In this document: positions 6,825 to 14,388 of the stretch, one piece after another
How positions within the stretch are numbered: the first letter of the stretch is position 1
Layout: every line of letters begins with the position of its first letter
Origin: a gamma proteobacterium symbiont of Bathyaustriella thionipta
GTDB taxonomy: Bacteria > Pseudomonadota > Gammaproteobacteria > Chromatiales > Chromatiaceae
Length of the DNA stretch: 15,342 bases
Reading direction: 5' to 3'
Assembly (NCBI GenBank): GCA_025656895.1
Contig: JAHXHF010000294.1
Location: 1-15,342 of the forward strand
Notes under the pieces: model-generated
Database searches by the model: none
What the model was told of the DNA's origin: nothing
The model's input: only the letters and a program-made list of their open reading frames with translations
Made by a program: the position numbers and the translations under genes

Positions 6825-7832
6825 TTGAGCATTTCTATCGGAATTAACGGGTTTGGACGCATGGGGCGTTTGGGTTTACGGGCCGGCTGGGATCGGCAGG
6901 GCATACAGTTTACTCATATTAATGAAACAGCCTGTGATGCGCGCACTGCGGCTCATTTGCTGCAATTTGATTCGGTACACGGTAGCTGGGGGCATGACTG
7001 CCGGGCACAATCTGACCCATCAAGCGTTCATGTTGACGAGCATAAAATAAGCTACTCCAGCCAGCCCCTGCTGTCGGACTGTGACTGGTCCGGCTGTGAT
7101 ATTGTCATTGAGGCTACCGGCAAGCACCATAAAAAACCAGAGTTATTACAGGGTTATTTTGCTCAGGGTGTAAAAAAAGTCATTGTCGCGGCTCCCACAG
7201 AGGGCGCTTTGAATGTGGTCTATGGTATTAATGATCAGCACTATGACGCGGCACAACATCAGTTGTTGACGGCTGCATCCTGCACCACTAATTGTCTGGC
7301 ACCTGTGGTTAAGGTGATGCATGAAAATATTGGTATCAAGCACGGTTGCATGACCACCATCCATGACATCACCAATACTCAGACCATTGTGGATAAAGGG
7401 CATAAGGATTTACGCCGGGCACGCGCCTGCGGCCAGTCTCTGATTCCCACCAGCACCGGCTCAGCCAAAGCCATTACAAAAATTTTCCCCGAGCTGGAAG
7501 GCCGCCTTAACGGTCATGCCATACGGGTTCCGTTGTTGAATGCGTCACTGACCGATTTTGTTTTCGAAGCCGAACGAGCGGTTACGGTGGAAGAGGTCAA
7601 TGGCTATTTCAAGGCAGCGGCCGAGGCAGAATTAAAAGGCATTCTGGGCTATGAAGAACGTCCGCTGGTTTCGGTGGATTATGTCAATGATCCGCGCTCG
7701 TCCATTATCGATGCACCTTCAACCATGGTCATCAATAACACCCAGGTGAAGATTTATGCCTGGTACGACAATGAATGGGGCTATGTGAACCGTATGCTGG
7801 ATTTAGTCGAAAAAGTAGCCTCCAGCCTGTAG
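6825..7832 (+). CDS. gapdh: ArsJ-associated glyceraldehyde-3-phosphate dehydrogenase (335 aa)
   Basis: This type I GAPDH has an N-terminal Rossmann fold (GINGFGRMGRL, residues 7-17) and the catalytic motif SCTTNC with nucleophile Cys153 and partner His180. The C-terminal signature YAWYDNEWGYVNRM is complete, and the length is normal. The sequence HDITNTQTIVDKGHKDLRRA differs from glycolytic enzymes and matches, from memory, the GAPDH group encoded beside arsJ. In that pathway GAPDH oxidises glyceraldehyde 3-phosphate with arsenate in place of phosphate, giving 1-arseno-3-phosphoglycerate, which ArsJ exports before it hydrolyses. The start is TTG 6825, with AGGGAGA at 6811-6817; no better start preserves the Rossmann strand. 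The arsJ start follows the stop by 12 nt, which fits the paired function. Confidence 0.93.
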   Translation: MSISIGINGFGRMGRLGLRAGWDRQGIQFTHINETACDARTAAHLLQFDSVHGSWGHDCRAQSDPSSVHVDEHKISYSSQPLLSDCDWSGCDIVIEATGKHHKKPELLQGYFAQGVKKVIVAAPTEGALNVVYGINDQHYDAAQHQLLTAASCTTNCLAPVVKVMHENIGIKHGCMTTIHDITNTQTIVDKGHKDLRRARACGQSLIPTSTGSAKAITKIFPELEGRLNGHAIRVPLLNASLTDFVFEAERAVTVEEVNGYFKAAAEAELKGILGYEERPLVSVDYVNDPRSSIIDAPSTMVINNTQVKIYAWYDNEWGYVNRMLDLVEKVASSL

Positions 7833-7844
7833 GGCAATTTACTG

Positions 7845-9077
7845 ATGGACAGCGCAATCCGCAACTATCTGACGGTTACCGCCGGTTACTGGGCATTTAC
7901 CATTACCGATGGTGCCATTCGTATGCTGGTGGTGCTGTATTTTCACCAGCTCGGTTATTCGCCTTTCGAAGTGGCCATGCTGTTTCTGTTTTATGAGTTT
8001 TTCGGTATTGTCACCAATCTGGTAGGGGGTTGGCTAGGCGCGCGTATCGGCCTGAATCGGACCATGCACATCGGTATGATCCTGCAGGTGCTGGCCTTAT
8101 TGATGCTGACCGTACCGGATGCCTGGTTGACAGTGGCTTATGTCATGCTGGCTCAGGCACTGTCCGGCATCGCCAAGGATCTGAACAAGATGTCGGCCAA
8201 GGCTACCGTGAAAAGCATCACCGGCCATGCGGCCGACAATGCGCGTCTGTTTAAATATGTGGCGATACTGACCGGTTCCAAAAATGCGCTCAAGGGGGGC
8301 GGTTTTTTTGTTGGGGCAGCCCTGTTGCAATGGATAGGTTTTCGCAATGCCCTGTTCGTATTGGCGGCCATGCTGGCTCTGGTACTGCTGATCACCCTGC
8401 TGTTGCTGCCATCCGGGGTGGGGCAGATGAAATCCAAACCCAAATTCACCCAGGTGTTTTCCAACAGTGCCGCGATCAACTGGTTATCGGCCGCCCGTTT
8501 CTTTTTATTCGGCTCACGGGATGTCTGGTTTGTGGTGGGGCTGCCGGTCTTTCTGAACGCTGTATTAGGCTGGTCCTTTACCCAGGTTGGCAGCTTTATT
8601 GCGCTGTGGGTAATCGCTTATGGTCTGGTGCAGGCCAGCGCTCCGAAACTGCTGGCGCGCAGTCATCAGCATCATGGACCGGACAGTGGCAGTGCGCGAT
8701 TTTGGGCCATGCTGCTGGTGTTGCTGCCGATGGGTATGGCGATTGGCCTGGGACAGGGCTGGCCGGCGGGGCCGGTGCTGGTGGTCGGGCTGATTCTTTT
8801 CGGCATCGTGTTTGCCATTAATTCTGCCTTGCATTCCTATCTTATCCTGGCTTATTCCGATTTTGAAAAAGTATCCATGAATGTGGGTTTTTATTATATG
8901 GCCAATGCCGGCGGACGCCTGGCGGGCACGGTATTATCCGGACTGGTGTACCAGACCCAGGGTCTGCCGGGTTGTTTGTGGTGGTCTGCCGGATTCGTGC
9001 TAGTGGCGGCCTTATTATCATTGAAATTACCGGAGCTCAAGATTCCACAAACACAAGGGAACACAAGCCATGTTTGA
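7845..9077 (+). CDS. arsJ: ArsJ organoarsenical efflux permease, MFS type (410 aa)
   Basis: This is a major facilitator superfamily protein with about 12 hydrophobic segments. ArsJ-like features are the N-terminus (NYLTVTAGYWAFTITDGAIR), the charged cytoplasmic section after TM4 (SGIAKDLNKMSAKATVKSIT), and SGLVYQ near the last helices. Known ArsJ proteins, with the partner GAPDH, give arsenate resistance by exporting 1-arseno-3-phosphoglycerate across the inner membrane. The ATG at 7845 follows the GAPDH gene by 12 nt, and the end overlaps the next gene by 8 nt, so these genes form one transcript. It is complete, with no visible damage. An alternative as a general MFS exporter is unlikely given the gapdh neighbour. 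Confidence 0.93.
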   Translation: MDSAIRNYLTVTAGYWAFTITDGAIRMLVVLYFHQLGYSPFEVAMLFLFYEFFGIVTNLVGGWLGARIGLNRTMHIGMILQVLALLMLTVPDAWLTVAYVMLAQALSGIAKDLNKMSAKATVKSITGHAADNARLFKYVAILTGSKNALKGGGFFVGAALLQWIGFRNALFVLAAMLALVLLITLLLLPSGVGQMKSKPKFTQVFSNSAAINWLSAARFFLFGSRDVWFVVGLPVFLNAVLGWSFTQVGSFIALWVIAYGLVQASAPKLLARSHQHHGPDSGSARFWAMLLVLLPMGMAIGLGQGWPAGPVLVVGLILFGIVFAINSALHSYLILAYSDFEKVSMNVGFYYMANAGGRLAGTVLSGLVYQTQGLPGCLWWSAGFVLVAALLSLKLPELKIPQTQGNTSHV

Positions 9078-10023
9078 CGCTTTCGCTGATTTACTGACTT
9101 ACCAGTTATTTGGCATGCAGGCCGGTTCACGGGCAGCGGATGCCGTGCACTTTTTCATTATGGACAGCAGCAAGATTTTCGTGCTTTTGTTGCTGGTAAT
9201 TTATGTTATGGGATTGTTGCGCGCTCTGTTATCACCTGAACGTGTGCGGGAGTTTGTGCGCGGTCGGCCGGATTGGCAGGCGCGTTCCATGGCGGTTAGT
9301 CTGGGGGCTGTTACGCCTTTTTGTTCCTGTTCTTCTGTACCGCTGTTTATCGGCTTTGTGGAAGCCGGAATTCCGCTGGGCGTGACTTTTTCATTTTTGA
9401 TTGCCAGCCCCATGATTAACGAAGTGGCTGCGGTGATTCTGGTTGGCGTGCTGGGCTGGAAACTGGCCGCCTTGTATATAGCGGCCGGTCTGACGGTGGC
9501 CTGGTTCGGCGGTCTGGTTATGCAGGCTTTTCATCCCGAACGTTGGGTTGAAGAATATGTGTGGAAAATTCATATGGGAGAGGCCGCCCGCCTGCAGACC
9601 GATAATAGCCTGATTGCGCGTCATCGTTACGCACTGGCCGAAGTCAAAGAGATTATCGGTCGTATCTGGGTATGGGTACTGGCCGGCGTTGCCATTGGCG
9701 CACTGTTTCACGGCTTTGTGCCGGCCGCCTGGGTCAGCGAACATCTGGGCGGCAAAGACTGGTACAGCGTTCCCGGCGCGGTGTTGCTGGGTATTCCACT
9801 GTATTCCAATGCCACCGGCATCATCCCGGTGGCCGAAGCCATGCTCGGCAAAGGCGTTGCAGTAGGCACCACGCTGGCTTTAATGATGAGTGTGGCCGCA
9901 TTGTCATTGCCGGAAATGCTGATACTGCGCAAGGTCATCCGCTGGCCGGCACTGGCGCTTTTTGCAGCCGTGTTGGCTGTGGCTTTTACTTTGGTAGGCT
10001 GGGGTTTTAACCTGATCAGCTGA
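9070..10023 (+). CDS. PF03773-family permease (ArsP / SO_0444-like) (317 aa)
   Basis: This polytopic inner-membrane permease has about eight hydrophobic segments in two halves separated by a hydrophilic loop (about residues 155-195). The hallmark motif TPFCSCSS (Cys85, Cys87) is followed by VPLFIGFVEAGIPLGVTF and ASPMINEVA; the second half repeats the pattern at GIPLYSNATGIIPVAEAM. Known relatives include ArsP, which exports trivalent organoarsenicals, and SO_0444-type metal efflux proteins; the Cys pair is the likely metalloid contact. The substrate here is not decided by sequence, but the overlap with arsJ and the downstream CxxC protein make an arsenical or a thiol-bound metalloid likely. 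The start at 9070 lies in the last codons of arsJ. Confidence 0.88.
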   Translation: MFDAFADLLTYQLFGMQAGSRAADAVHFFIMDSSKIFVLLLLVIYVMGLLRALLSPERVREFVRGRPDWQARSMAVSLGAVTPFCSCSSVPLFIGFVEAGIPLGVTFSFLIASPMINEVAAVILVGVLGWKLAALYIAAGLTVAWFGGLVMQAFHPERWVEEYVWKIHMGEAARLQTDNSLIARHRYALAEVKEIIGRIWVWVLAGVAIGALFHGFVPAAWVSEHLGGKDWYSVPGAVLLGIPLYSNATGIIPVAEAMLGKGVAVGTTLALMMSVAALSLPEMLILRKVIRWPALALFAAVLAVAFTLVGWGFNLIS

Positions 10024-10052
10024 CATTTTATTTTTTTATGGGAGTCATGCAC

Positions 10053-10289
10053 ATGAAAAACATCAAGGTTCTCGGCAGTGGTTGCCGCAACTGTGAAACC
10101 ACGGCAAACCTCATCACTCAGGCTGCAGCACAGACCGGGGTTGAAGTTGAAGTACAAAAAATCACCGATATGGCCGAAATTATGGCATTTGGCGTTATGT
10201 CCACTCCCGGCGTGGTGTTGGATGGCAAGCTGGTTCACAGTGGCGGCCTGCCCAGCCAGGAAGCCATTCGGGAATGGTTGAGCGATTAA
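10053..10289 (+). CDS. Small thioredoxin-like redox-active disulfide protein (78 aa)
   Basis: This small thioredoxin-fold protein has its CxxC near the N-terminus (KVLGSGCRNCETTANL, Cys11 and Cys14) and a cis-Pro region at MSTPGVVLDGKLVHSGG. The length and layout match the 'redox-active disulfide protein 2' / Thioredoxin_3 group. Such genes often sit beside PF03773 permeases, so the two probably act together, for example by reducing or handing over a thiol-bound metalloid in the cytoplasm; this role is inferred. I chose ATG 10053 because GGGAG at 10040-10044 is 8 nt upstream; ATGs at 10038 and 10047 overlap or adjoin that site. It is 29 nt after the permease gene and is the last gene of the module. 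A dispersed repeat begins at the first base after its stop. Confidence 0.9.
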   Translation: MKNIKVLGSGCRNCETTANLITQAAAQTGVEVEVQKITDMAEIMAFGVMSTPGVVLDGKLVHSGGLPSQEAIREWLSD

Positions 10290-10356
10290 CCCGAATCCGT
10301 TCTTCACGGCGGATACAGAGAGTATTAACCTGTTTTCCGAGTGGAATTGAAAAATC
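10290..10356 (+). repeat. Copy of the dispersed repeat, between arsenic module and uvrY
   Basis: Starting right after the stop at 10287-10289, this stretch aligns with the reverse complement of 14764-14831, the right end of the MITE-like element: by hand, about 58 of 68 positions agree, with one 1-nt gap. Conserved blocks include GGCGGATACAG and GTGGAATT. Homology fades after 10356. Its first 39 nt also align, in the same orientation, with 5729-5765. The rest of the interval to the uvrY start at 10431 has no gene I can support, so any uvrY promoter lies within or just after this repeat. Confidence 0.8.
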
Positions 10357-10430
10357 ATGAATGCAGACTTCGCCAGCCAGCCAGCATTCTGCTAACATCG
10401 GGCCTTCTTGTTTTACCCTGGGTGTTGCTC

Positions 10431-11069
10431 ATGTTGTCGATTTTGTTGGTGGATGATCACGAACTGGTACGTACCGGCGTGCGTGGAATTCTCAGCAAGG
10501 AAGCTGATTTTGAAGTAGTAGGCGAAGCCTCCAGTGGTGAAGAGGCTATTGATCTGGTCAAGCAATATAAACCGGATCTGGTACTCATGGATGTCAATAT
10601 GCCGGGTATCGGCGGCATGGAAAGTACGCGCAAACTGTTGCGCATACAGCCTGAATTAAAGATTATTGCCTTGACCGTCCATGCGGAAGAACCGTTTCCG
10701 GCGCAATTACTGGAAGCGGGAGCGATGGGCTATTTAACCAAGGGCTGTCCGGCGGCTGAAATGATCGAAGCCATTCGTCTGGTAGCGAAAGGGCGACGCT
10801 TTATTGCCGCTTCCATTGCGCAGAAGATGACCCTGGCCTCACTCGGCGGAATCGATACCACTTCACCATTCGCCTCTCTTTCGCAACGTGAAATGCAAAT
10901 CATGATGATGGTCACGCAGGGCATTGGCATCAGTGATATTGCCGATTCCTTGTGTCTCAGCCCGAAAACGGTCAGCACCTATCGTTATCGCATTTATGAA
11001 AAACTGGATGTTTCCAATGATGTGGAACTGACGCGCATGGCGATTCGGCATAATGTCATCGAAAGCTGA
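10431..11069 (+). CDS. uvrY: Response regulator UvrY/GacA (212 aa)
   Basis: This is the DNA-binding partner of the BarA/GacS sensor kinase, which in known gammaproteobacteria activates small RNAs that counteract CsrA/RsmA. The receiver domain (residues 1-120) has the acidic pair in LVDDHE, the phospho-acceptor Asp54 (LVLMDVNMPG) and Lys104 (YLTKG). A LuxR-type helix-turn-helix fills residues 145-207 (LSQREMQIMMMVTQG, SPKTVSTYRYRIYEKL). Length equals known GacA. I chose ATG 10431, since a longer reading frame back to 10341 adds an unrelated stretch encoded partly by the repeat; there is no strong ribosome site. The UDG gene overlaps its end by 17 nt, and uvrC lies after that, the usual UvrY-UvrC linkage. 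Confidence 0.95.
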   Translation: MLSILLVDDHELVRTGVRGILSKEADFEVVGEASSGEEAIDLVKQYKPDLVLMDVNMPGIGGMESTRKLLRIQPELKIIALTVHAEEPFPAQLLEAGAMGYLTKGCPAAEMIEAIRLVAKGRRFIAASIAQKMTLASLGGIDTTSPFASLSQREMQIMMMVTQGIGISDIADSLCLSPKTVSTYRYRIYEKLDVSNDVELTRMAIRHNVIES

Positions 11070-11694
11070 TTGTTTCGATCTGAATTGCACGGCATGCCCG
11101 CGTCTGGCTGCTTTTCTGGCCGATATTCGGCAACAAAAACCGGACTATCATGCCCGACCGGTAGCCGCTTTCGGTGCGCAGCAGGCAAATTTACTGATTG
11201 TGGGGCTGGCTCCCGGTATGCACGGCGCCAATCGCACCGGGCGACCCTTTACCGGAGATTTTGCCGGTATTCTGCTGTATGAAACTCTGTATAAAAATGG
11301 CTGGGCCAGTGCGCCTGAATCTTTGTCTGCCGATGATGGTCTGCAACTCATCCATTGCCGCATTACCAATGCAGTCAAATGTCTGCCGCCGGAAAACAAA
11401 CCCAGCGGCGATGAAATCAATCGTTGCAATACTTTTCTGCAAGCCGAATTAAGCGCCCTGAAACCCCATTCCGTGGTGCTGGCATTAGGCACTATCGCGC
11501 ACCGGGCCGTCATCAAGGCCTTGCAACTGAAACAAAAAGATTATGCCTTTGCTCATGGCGCGCAATTTGCCTTGCCCGGTGAGCGGCATCTGATTGATTC
11601 CTATCATTGCAGCCGCTACAACACCCAGACCAAACGGCTGACCGTGCAGCAGTTTCAGGATGTGTTTGATGCTATTCGGAAACTGACTCACTAA
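11053..11694 (+). CDS. Uracil-DNA glycosylase superfamily protein, family 4/5 type (213 aa)
   Basis: This protein should remove uracil or other deaminated bases from DNA. The first motif is GLAPGMHGANRTGRPFTGDF (residues about 52-71); it lacks the acidic residue of family 4 (GExPG) and resembles family 5 (UDGb), where this Asp/Glu is absent. The second motif region is HCSRYNTQTKRLT, near the family-5 pattern HPSxxNxxT but with Cys in place of Pro. Cysteines 7, 12 and 15, plus NAVKCLPPENKP, fit the iron-sulfur cluster of families 4 and 5. The length is typical. It overlaps uvrY by 17 nt and precedes uvrC by 12 nt, so it is co-transcribed with nucleotide excision repair. Exact family assignment is by eye; base-repair role is likely. 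Confidence 0.85.
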   Translation: MSSKADCFDLNCTACPRLAAFLADIRQQKPDYHARPVAAFGAQQANLLIVGLAPGMHGANRTGRPFTGDFAGILLYETLYKNGWASAPESLSADDGLQLIHCRITNAVKCLPPENKPSGDEINRCNTFLQAELSALKPHSVVLALGTIAHRAVIKALQLKQKDYAFAHGAQFALPGERHLIDSYHCSRYNTQTKRLTVQQFQDVFDAIRKLTH

Positions 11695-11706
11695 GCCATT
11701 ACCACC

Positions 11707-13539
11707 ATGTCTGAACAAGCATCAGCGACGGAAGAATTTGATGCCAAAAGCTTTCTGAAAACACTGACCTGTCACCCCGGCGTTTATCGCATGATCGGCG
11801 CCGAGGGGCAGGTGTTGTATGTGGGCAAGGCGCGTGACCTGAAACGCCGTGTCAGCAGCTATTTCAGCCGTTCATTAAATGCACGCATTCAGCTCATGGT
11901 TTCCCGGGTGCGGCATATTGAAGTAACGGTAACCCACACCGAAAGCGAAGCCCTGCTGCTTGAAAATACGCTCATCAAGGAATTCAAGCCGCGCTATAAC
12001 GTGCTGTTAAAAGACGATAAATCTTATCCTTATATCTATCTTTCCAGCCATCAGTCGTTTCCCCGGCTCAGTTTTCACCGCGGCGCGCGCTCCAGGCAAG
12101 GCCAGTATTTTGGTCCCTATCCGAATGTCGGCTCAACCCGTGATACCTTGAAATTATTACAAAAACTGTTTCCGGTACGCCAGTGTGAAGACAGTTTTTT
12201 TGCCAACCGTTCCCGTCCCTGTCTGCAATACCAGATCAAACGCTGCAGCGCGCCCTGTGTGGATCTGGTGAGCGAACAACAATATGCCAGCGATGTGCGA
12301 GCCTCGGTGCAGTTTCTGCAAGGCAAAACAACCGATGTACTACAGGAAAGAGGGCAGTTAATGACTCAGGCCGCCGAGCGGCTGGATTACGAACAGGCCG
12401 CGCTCTATCGGGATCAGATCCAAACCCTGAGCAAACTGCAAGCCACTCAATGCATCAGTGGTGAACGCGGTGATCTGGACATAGTTGCCTGCGCGCTCTC
12501 CGGCGGGCAGGCCTGTGTACAGGTTTTTATGGTGCGCGGCGGGCGCAATCTGGGTAACAAGGTTTATTACCCCAAAATACCGGCTCATGCTGTTGTTGCC
12601 GATGTGCTGTCTGCTTTTCTTTCACAACACTACGGCCGCTATCGTCCACCCGGAGAAATCCTGCTCAGCCATGAACTGGATGATAGCGAATTATTACAAT
12701 CCGCCTTTTCACAACAGGCCGGGCATACGATTCGTATTCATTACAAAGTGCGTGCAGATCGGCTGCGTTGGCTGAAAATGGCCTGCAGTAATGCTGAAAT
12801 TGCCTTGAAAGCCCGTCTGGCGTCCAGGTCCGGTATGCGTGAAAGACTGGAGAATCTGCAGGATATTCTGGGGCTGGGAGCTCAGGCTAACCGAATAGAA
12901 TGTTTCGACATCAGTCATACCTCCGGCCAGCAAACCGTGGCTTCCTGCGTGGTATTTGATGAAGGTGGTGCCGCCAAACAGGACTATCGGCGCTTTAATA
13001 TTCGTGATATTACGGCGGGTGATGATTATGCGGCCATGCATCAGGCCATTCTGCGGCGCTATACACGGGTACAGAAAGATGAAGGCAAATTGCCCGATTT
13101 ATTATTGATTGACGGCGGCAAGGCACAACTGGCCATGGCCGAACAGGTCATGCAGGAACTGCAGATCAATGATGTCATGCTGCTGGGCGTAGCCAAAGGG
13201 CCGGATCGTAAACCCGGCATGGAACAATTATTTATCTCCGGCAAAAGTACTGCTTTAATTCTGCCGGCCGATTCTCCCGCGCTGCATCTGATTCAACAGG
13301 TACGCGATGAAGCACACCGCTTTGCCATTGCCGGACATCGCAATCAGCGTGCCCGGGTACGCCGCCAATCCACACTGGAAGATATTCCGGGCATAGGTGC
13401 CAAAAGGCGTAAACAACTGTTGCTGCATTTTGGTGGCTTGCAAGGCATAGAAGGTGCCGGAGTAGAAGATCTTTGCCGGGTTGAAGGCATCAACCGGCAA
13501 CTTGCCGAGGCTGTTTACCATTATTTTCGTCCTGCATGA
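11707..13539 (+). CDS. uvrC: Excinuclease ABC subunit C, UvrC (610 aa)
   Basis: UvrC makes both incisions around a lesion after UvrAB recognition. The GIY-YIG nuclease domain covers about residues 20-105 (GVY at 25-27, YVG at 38-40, KARDLKRRV) and makes the 3' cut. A Cys-containing region follows (RPCLQYQIKRCSAPC), then the UVR domain that binds UvrB (about 205-240, LDYEQAALYRDQI). The RNase H-like domain makes the 5' cut; its acidic residues include Asp401 (CFDISHTSG) and Asp469 (LLLIDGGKAQL). Two helix-hairpin-helix motifs end the protein (DIPGIGAKRRKQLL and VEGINRQLAEAV). Length equals E. coli UvrC. No clear ribosome site precedes the ATG, so translation may depend on coupling with the UDG gene 12 nt upstream. 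Confidence 0.98.
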   Translation: MSEQASATEEFDAKSFLKTLTCHPGVYRMIGAEGQVLYVGKARDLKRRVSSYFSRSLNARIQLMVSRVRHIEVTVTHTESEALLLENTLIKEFKPRYNVLLKDDKSYPYIYLSSHQSFPRLSFHRGARSRQGQYFGPYPNVGSTRDTLKLLQKLFPVRQCEDSFFANRSRPCLQYQIKRCSAPCVDLVSEQQYASDVRASVQFLQGKTTDVLQERGQLMTQAAERLDYEQAALYRDQIQTLSKLQATQCISGERGDLDIVACALSGGQACVQVFMVRGGRNLGNKVYYPKIPAHAVVADVLSAFLSQHYGRYRPPGEILLSHELDDSELLQSAFSQQAGHTIRIHYKVRADRLRWLKMACSNAEIALKARLASRSGMRERLENLQDILGLGAQANRIECFDISHTSGQQTVASCVVFDEGGAAKQDYRRFNIRDITAGDDYAAMHQAILRRYTRVQKDEGKLPDLLLIDGGKAQLAMAEQVMQELQINDVMLLGVAKGPDRKPGMEQLFISGKSTALILPADSPALHLIQQVRDEAHRFAIAGHRNQRARVRRQSTLEDIPGIGAKRRKQLLLHFGGLQGIEGAGVEDLCRVEGINRQLAEAVYHYFRPA

Positions 13540-13561
13540 AGAAATATAGAGTGATTATTTC

Positions 13562-13590
13562 TTGTCGCATTGGCGCAGGCGCAATAGAAT
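13562..13590 (+). promoter_or_regulatory. Possible pgsA promoter
   Basis: TTGTCG (13562-13567), 17 nt, then TAGAAT (13585-13590) make a fair sigma-70 match in the 57-nt gap after uvrC. The expected transcript start falls at or next to the pgsA ATG (13597), which would give a leaderless message; pgsA also has no properly spaced ribosome site. Pattern evidence only. Confidence 0.35.
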
Positions 13591-13596
13591 TGGAAC

Positions 13597-14166
13597 ATGT
13601 TGTCTAACATACCCAATCTGCTTACGCTGTTGCGCATTCTGCTTATCCCGGTATTTGTAGTGTGTTTCTTTTTACCGTTTGAGTGGGGCAGAACGGTTGC
13701 CGCCGCCGTTTTCATGGTGGCGGCATTAACGGATTGGCTGGATGGCTATCTGGCACGCAAATGGAATCAGTTATCGGCCTTTGGAGCTTTTCTTGATCCG
13801 GTTGCCGATAAATTGATGGTGGCCGCTGCTTTATTGTTACTGGTACAGGCCGACCCCAGTCCCTGGCTGGTGTTGCCGGCCCTTGTCATTGTCAGCCGTG
13901 AGATTACTATTTCAGCATTACGTGAATGGATGGCGGAACTGGGTGAGCGAGCCAGTGTAGCGGTTTCCACCATGGGCAAAGTCAAAACCACCGCGCAAAT
14001 GGGTGCTATTACCCTGATGATTTATCAACAGGATCTGTATAATTTGCCACTTTATCTGATCGGTTATGTATTGTTGTACGTAGCGGCCGTATTAACGTTC
14101 TGGTCTATGGTGATTTATATCAAAGCCGCCTGGCCCAGTTTAATCAATGACTCAGCTCAGCAGTGA
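13597..14166 (+). CDS. pgsA: CDP-diacylglycerol-glycerol-3-phosphate 3-phosphatidyltransferase PgsA (189 aa)
   Basis: This inner-membrane enzyme transfers the phosphatidyl group from CDP-diacylglycerol to glycerol 3-phosphate, the committed step of phosphatidylglycerol and cardiolipin synthesis. The CDP-alcohol phosphotransferase signature is complete: Asp49-Gly50, Ala53-Arg54, eight residues, Gly63, Asp67 and Asp71. About five to six hydrophobic segments surround it, and the opening NIPNLLTLLRILLIPVF is typical of PgsA. Its length is close to the E. coli enzyme (about 180). It follows uvrC by 57 nt and precedes the Gly-Cys-Leu tRNA set, the same order as in E. coli. It may be transcribed by read-through from uvrY or from its own promoter. 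From the stop to 14261 I see no gene and no convincing terminator. Confidence 0.97.
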   Translation: MLSNIPNLLTLLRILLIPVFVVCFFLPFEWGRTVAAAVFMVAALTDWLDGYLARKWNQLSAFGAFLDPVADKLMVAAALLLLVQADPSPWLVLPALVIVSREITISALREWMAELGERASVAVSTMGKVKTTAQMGAITLMIYQQDLYNLPLYLIGYVLLYVAAVLTFWSMVIYIKAAWPSLINDSAQQ

Positions 14167-14261
14167 AGCTGTGCTAACGGATTGAATAGCCTTCATTCAA
14201 CTGTGATTCAGGCGATTAGTCAGTATTTTTACTGCTTATTAAACCGCTGCATTATTTTTAC

Positions 14262-14289
14262 TTGACATAATTTATCCAGCGCTTAAAAT
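14262..14289 (+). promoter_or_regulatory. Strong sigma-70 promoter of the tRNA set
   Basis: A perfect -35 TTGACA (14262-14267), a 16-nt spacer and TAAAAT (14284-14289, five of six) lie 17 nt before tRNA-Gly, which leaves room for a very short 5' leader. The upstream flank is AT-rich, as in UP elements. The positions and quality make this the clearest promoter in the window. Confidence 0.85.
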
Positions 14290-14305
14290 TGTGCCTCTTT
14301 TCGAC

Positions 14306-14381
14306 GCGGGAATAGCTCAGCTGGTAGAGCACAACCTTGCCAAGGTTGGGGTCGCGAGTTCGAATCTCGTTTCCCGCTCCA
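14306..14381 (+). tRNA. tRNA-Gly(GCC)
   Basis: A 76-nt tRNA with encoded CCA. The acceptor stem GCGGGAA pairs with TTCCCGC, discriminator T. The anticodon stem CAACC/GGTTG encloses TTGCCAA, giving GCC for GGC/GGU glycine codons. The D-arm (AGCTCAGCTGGTAGAGC) and T-arm (GTTCGAATC) are normal. It corresponds in position to E. coli glyW. Confidence 0.98.
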
Positions 14382-14388
14382 AATTTCC

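Noticed and set aside
10341..10430. N-terminal extension of UvrY by 30 residues
   Set aside because: The added residues are unlike any receiver domain and come partly from repeat DNA; ATG 10431 gives the standard GacA length.
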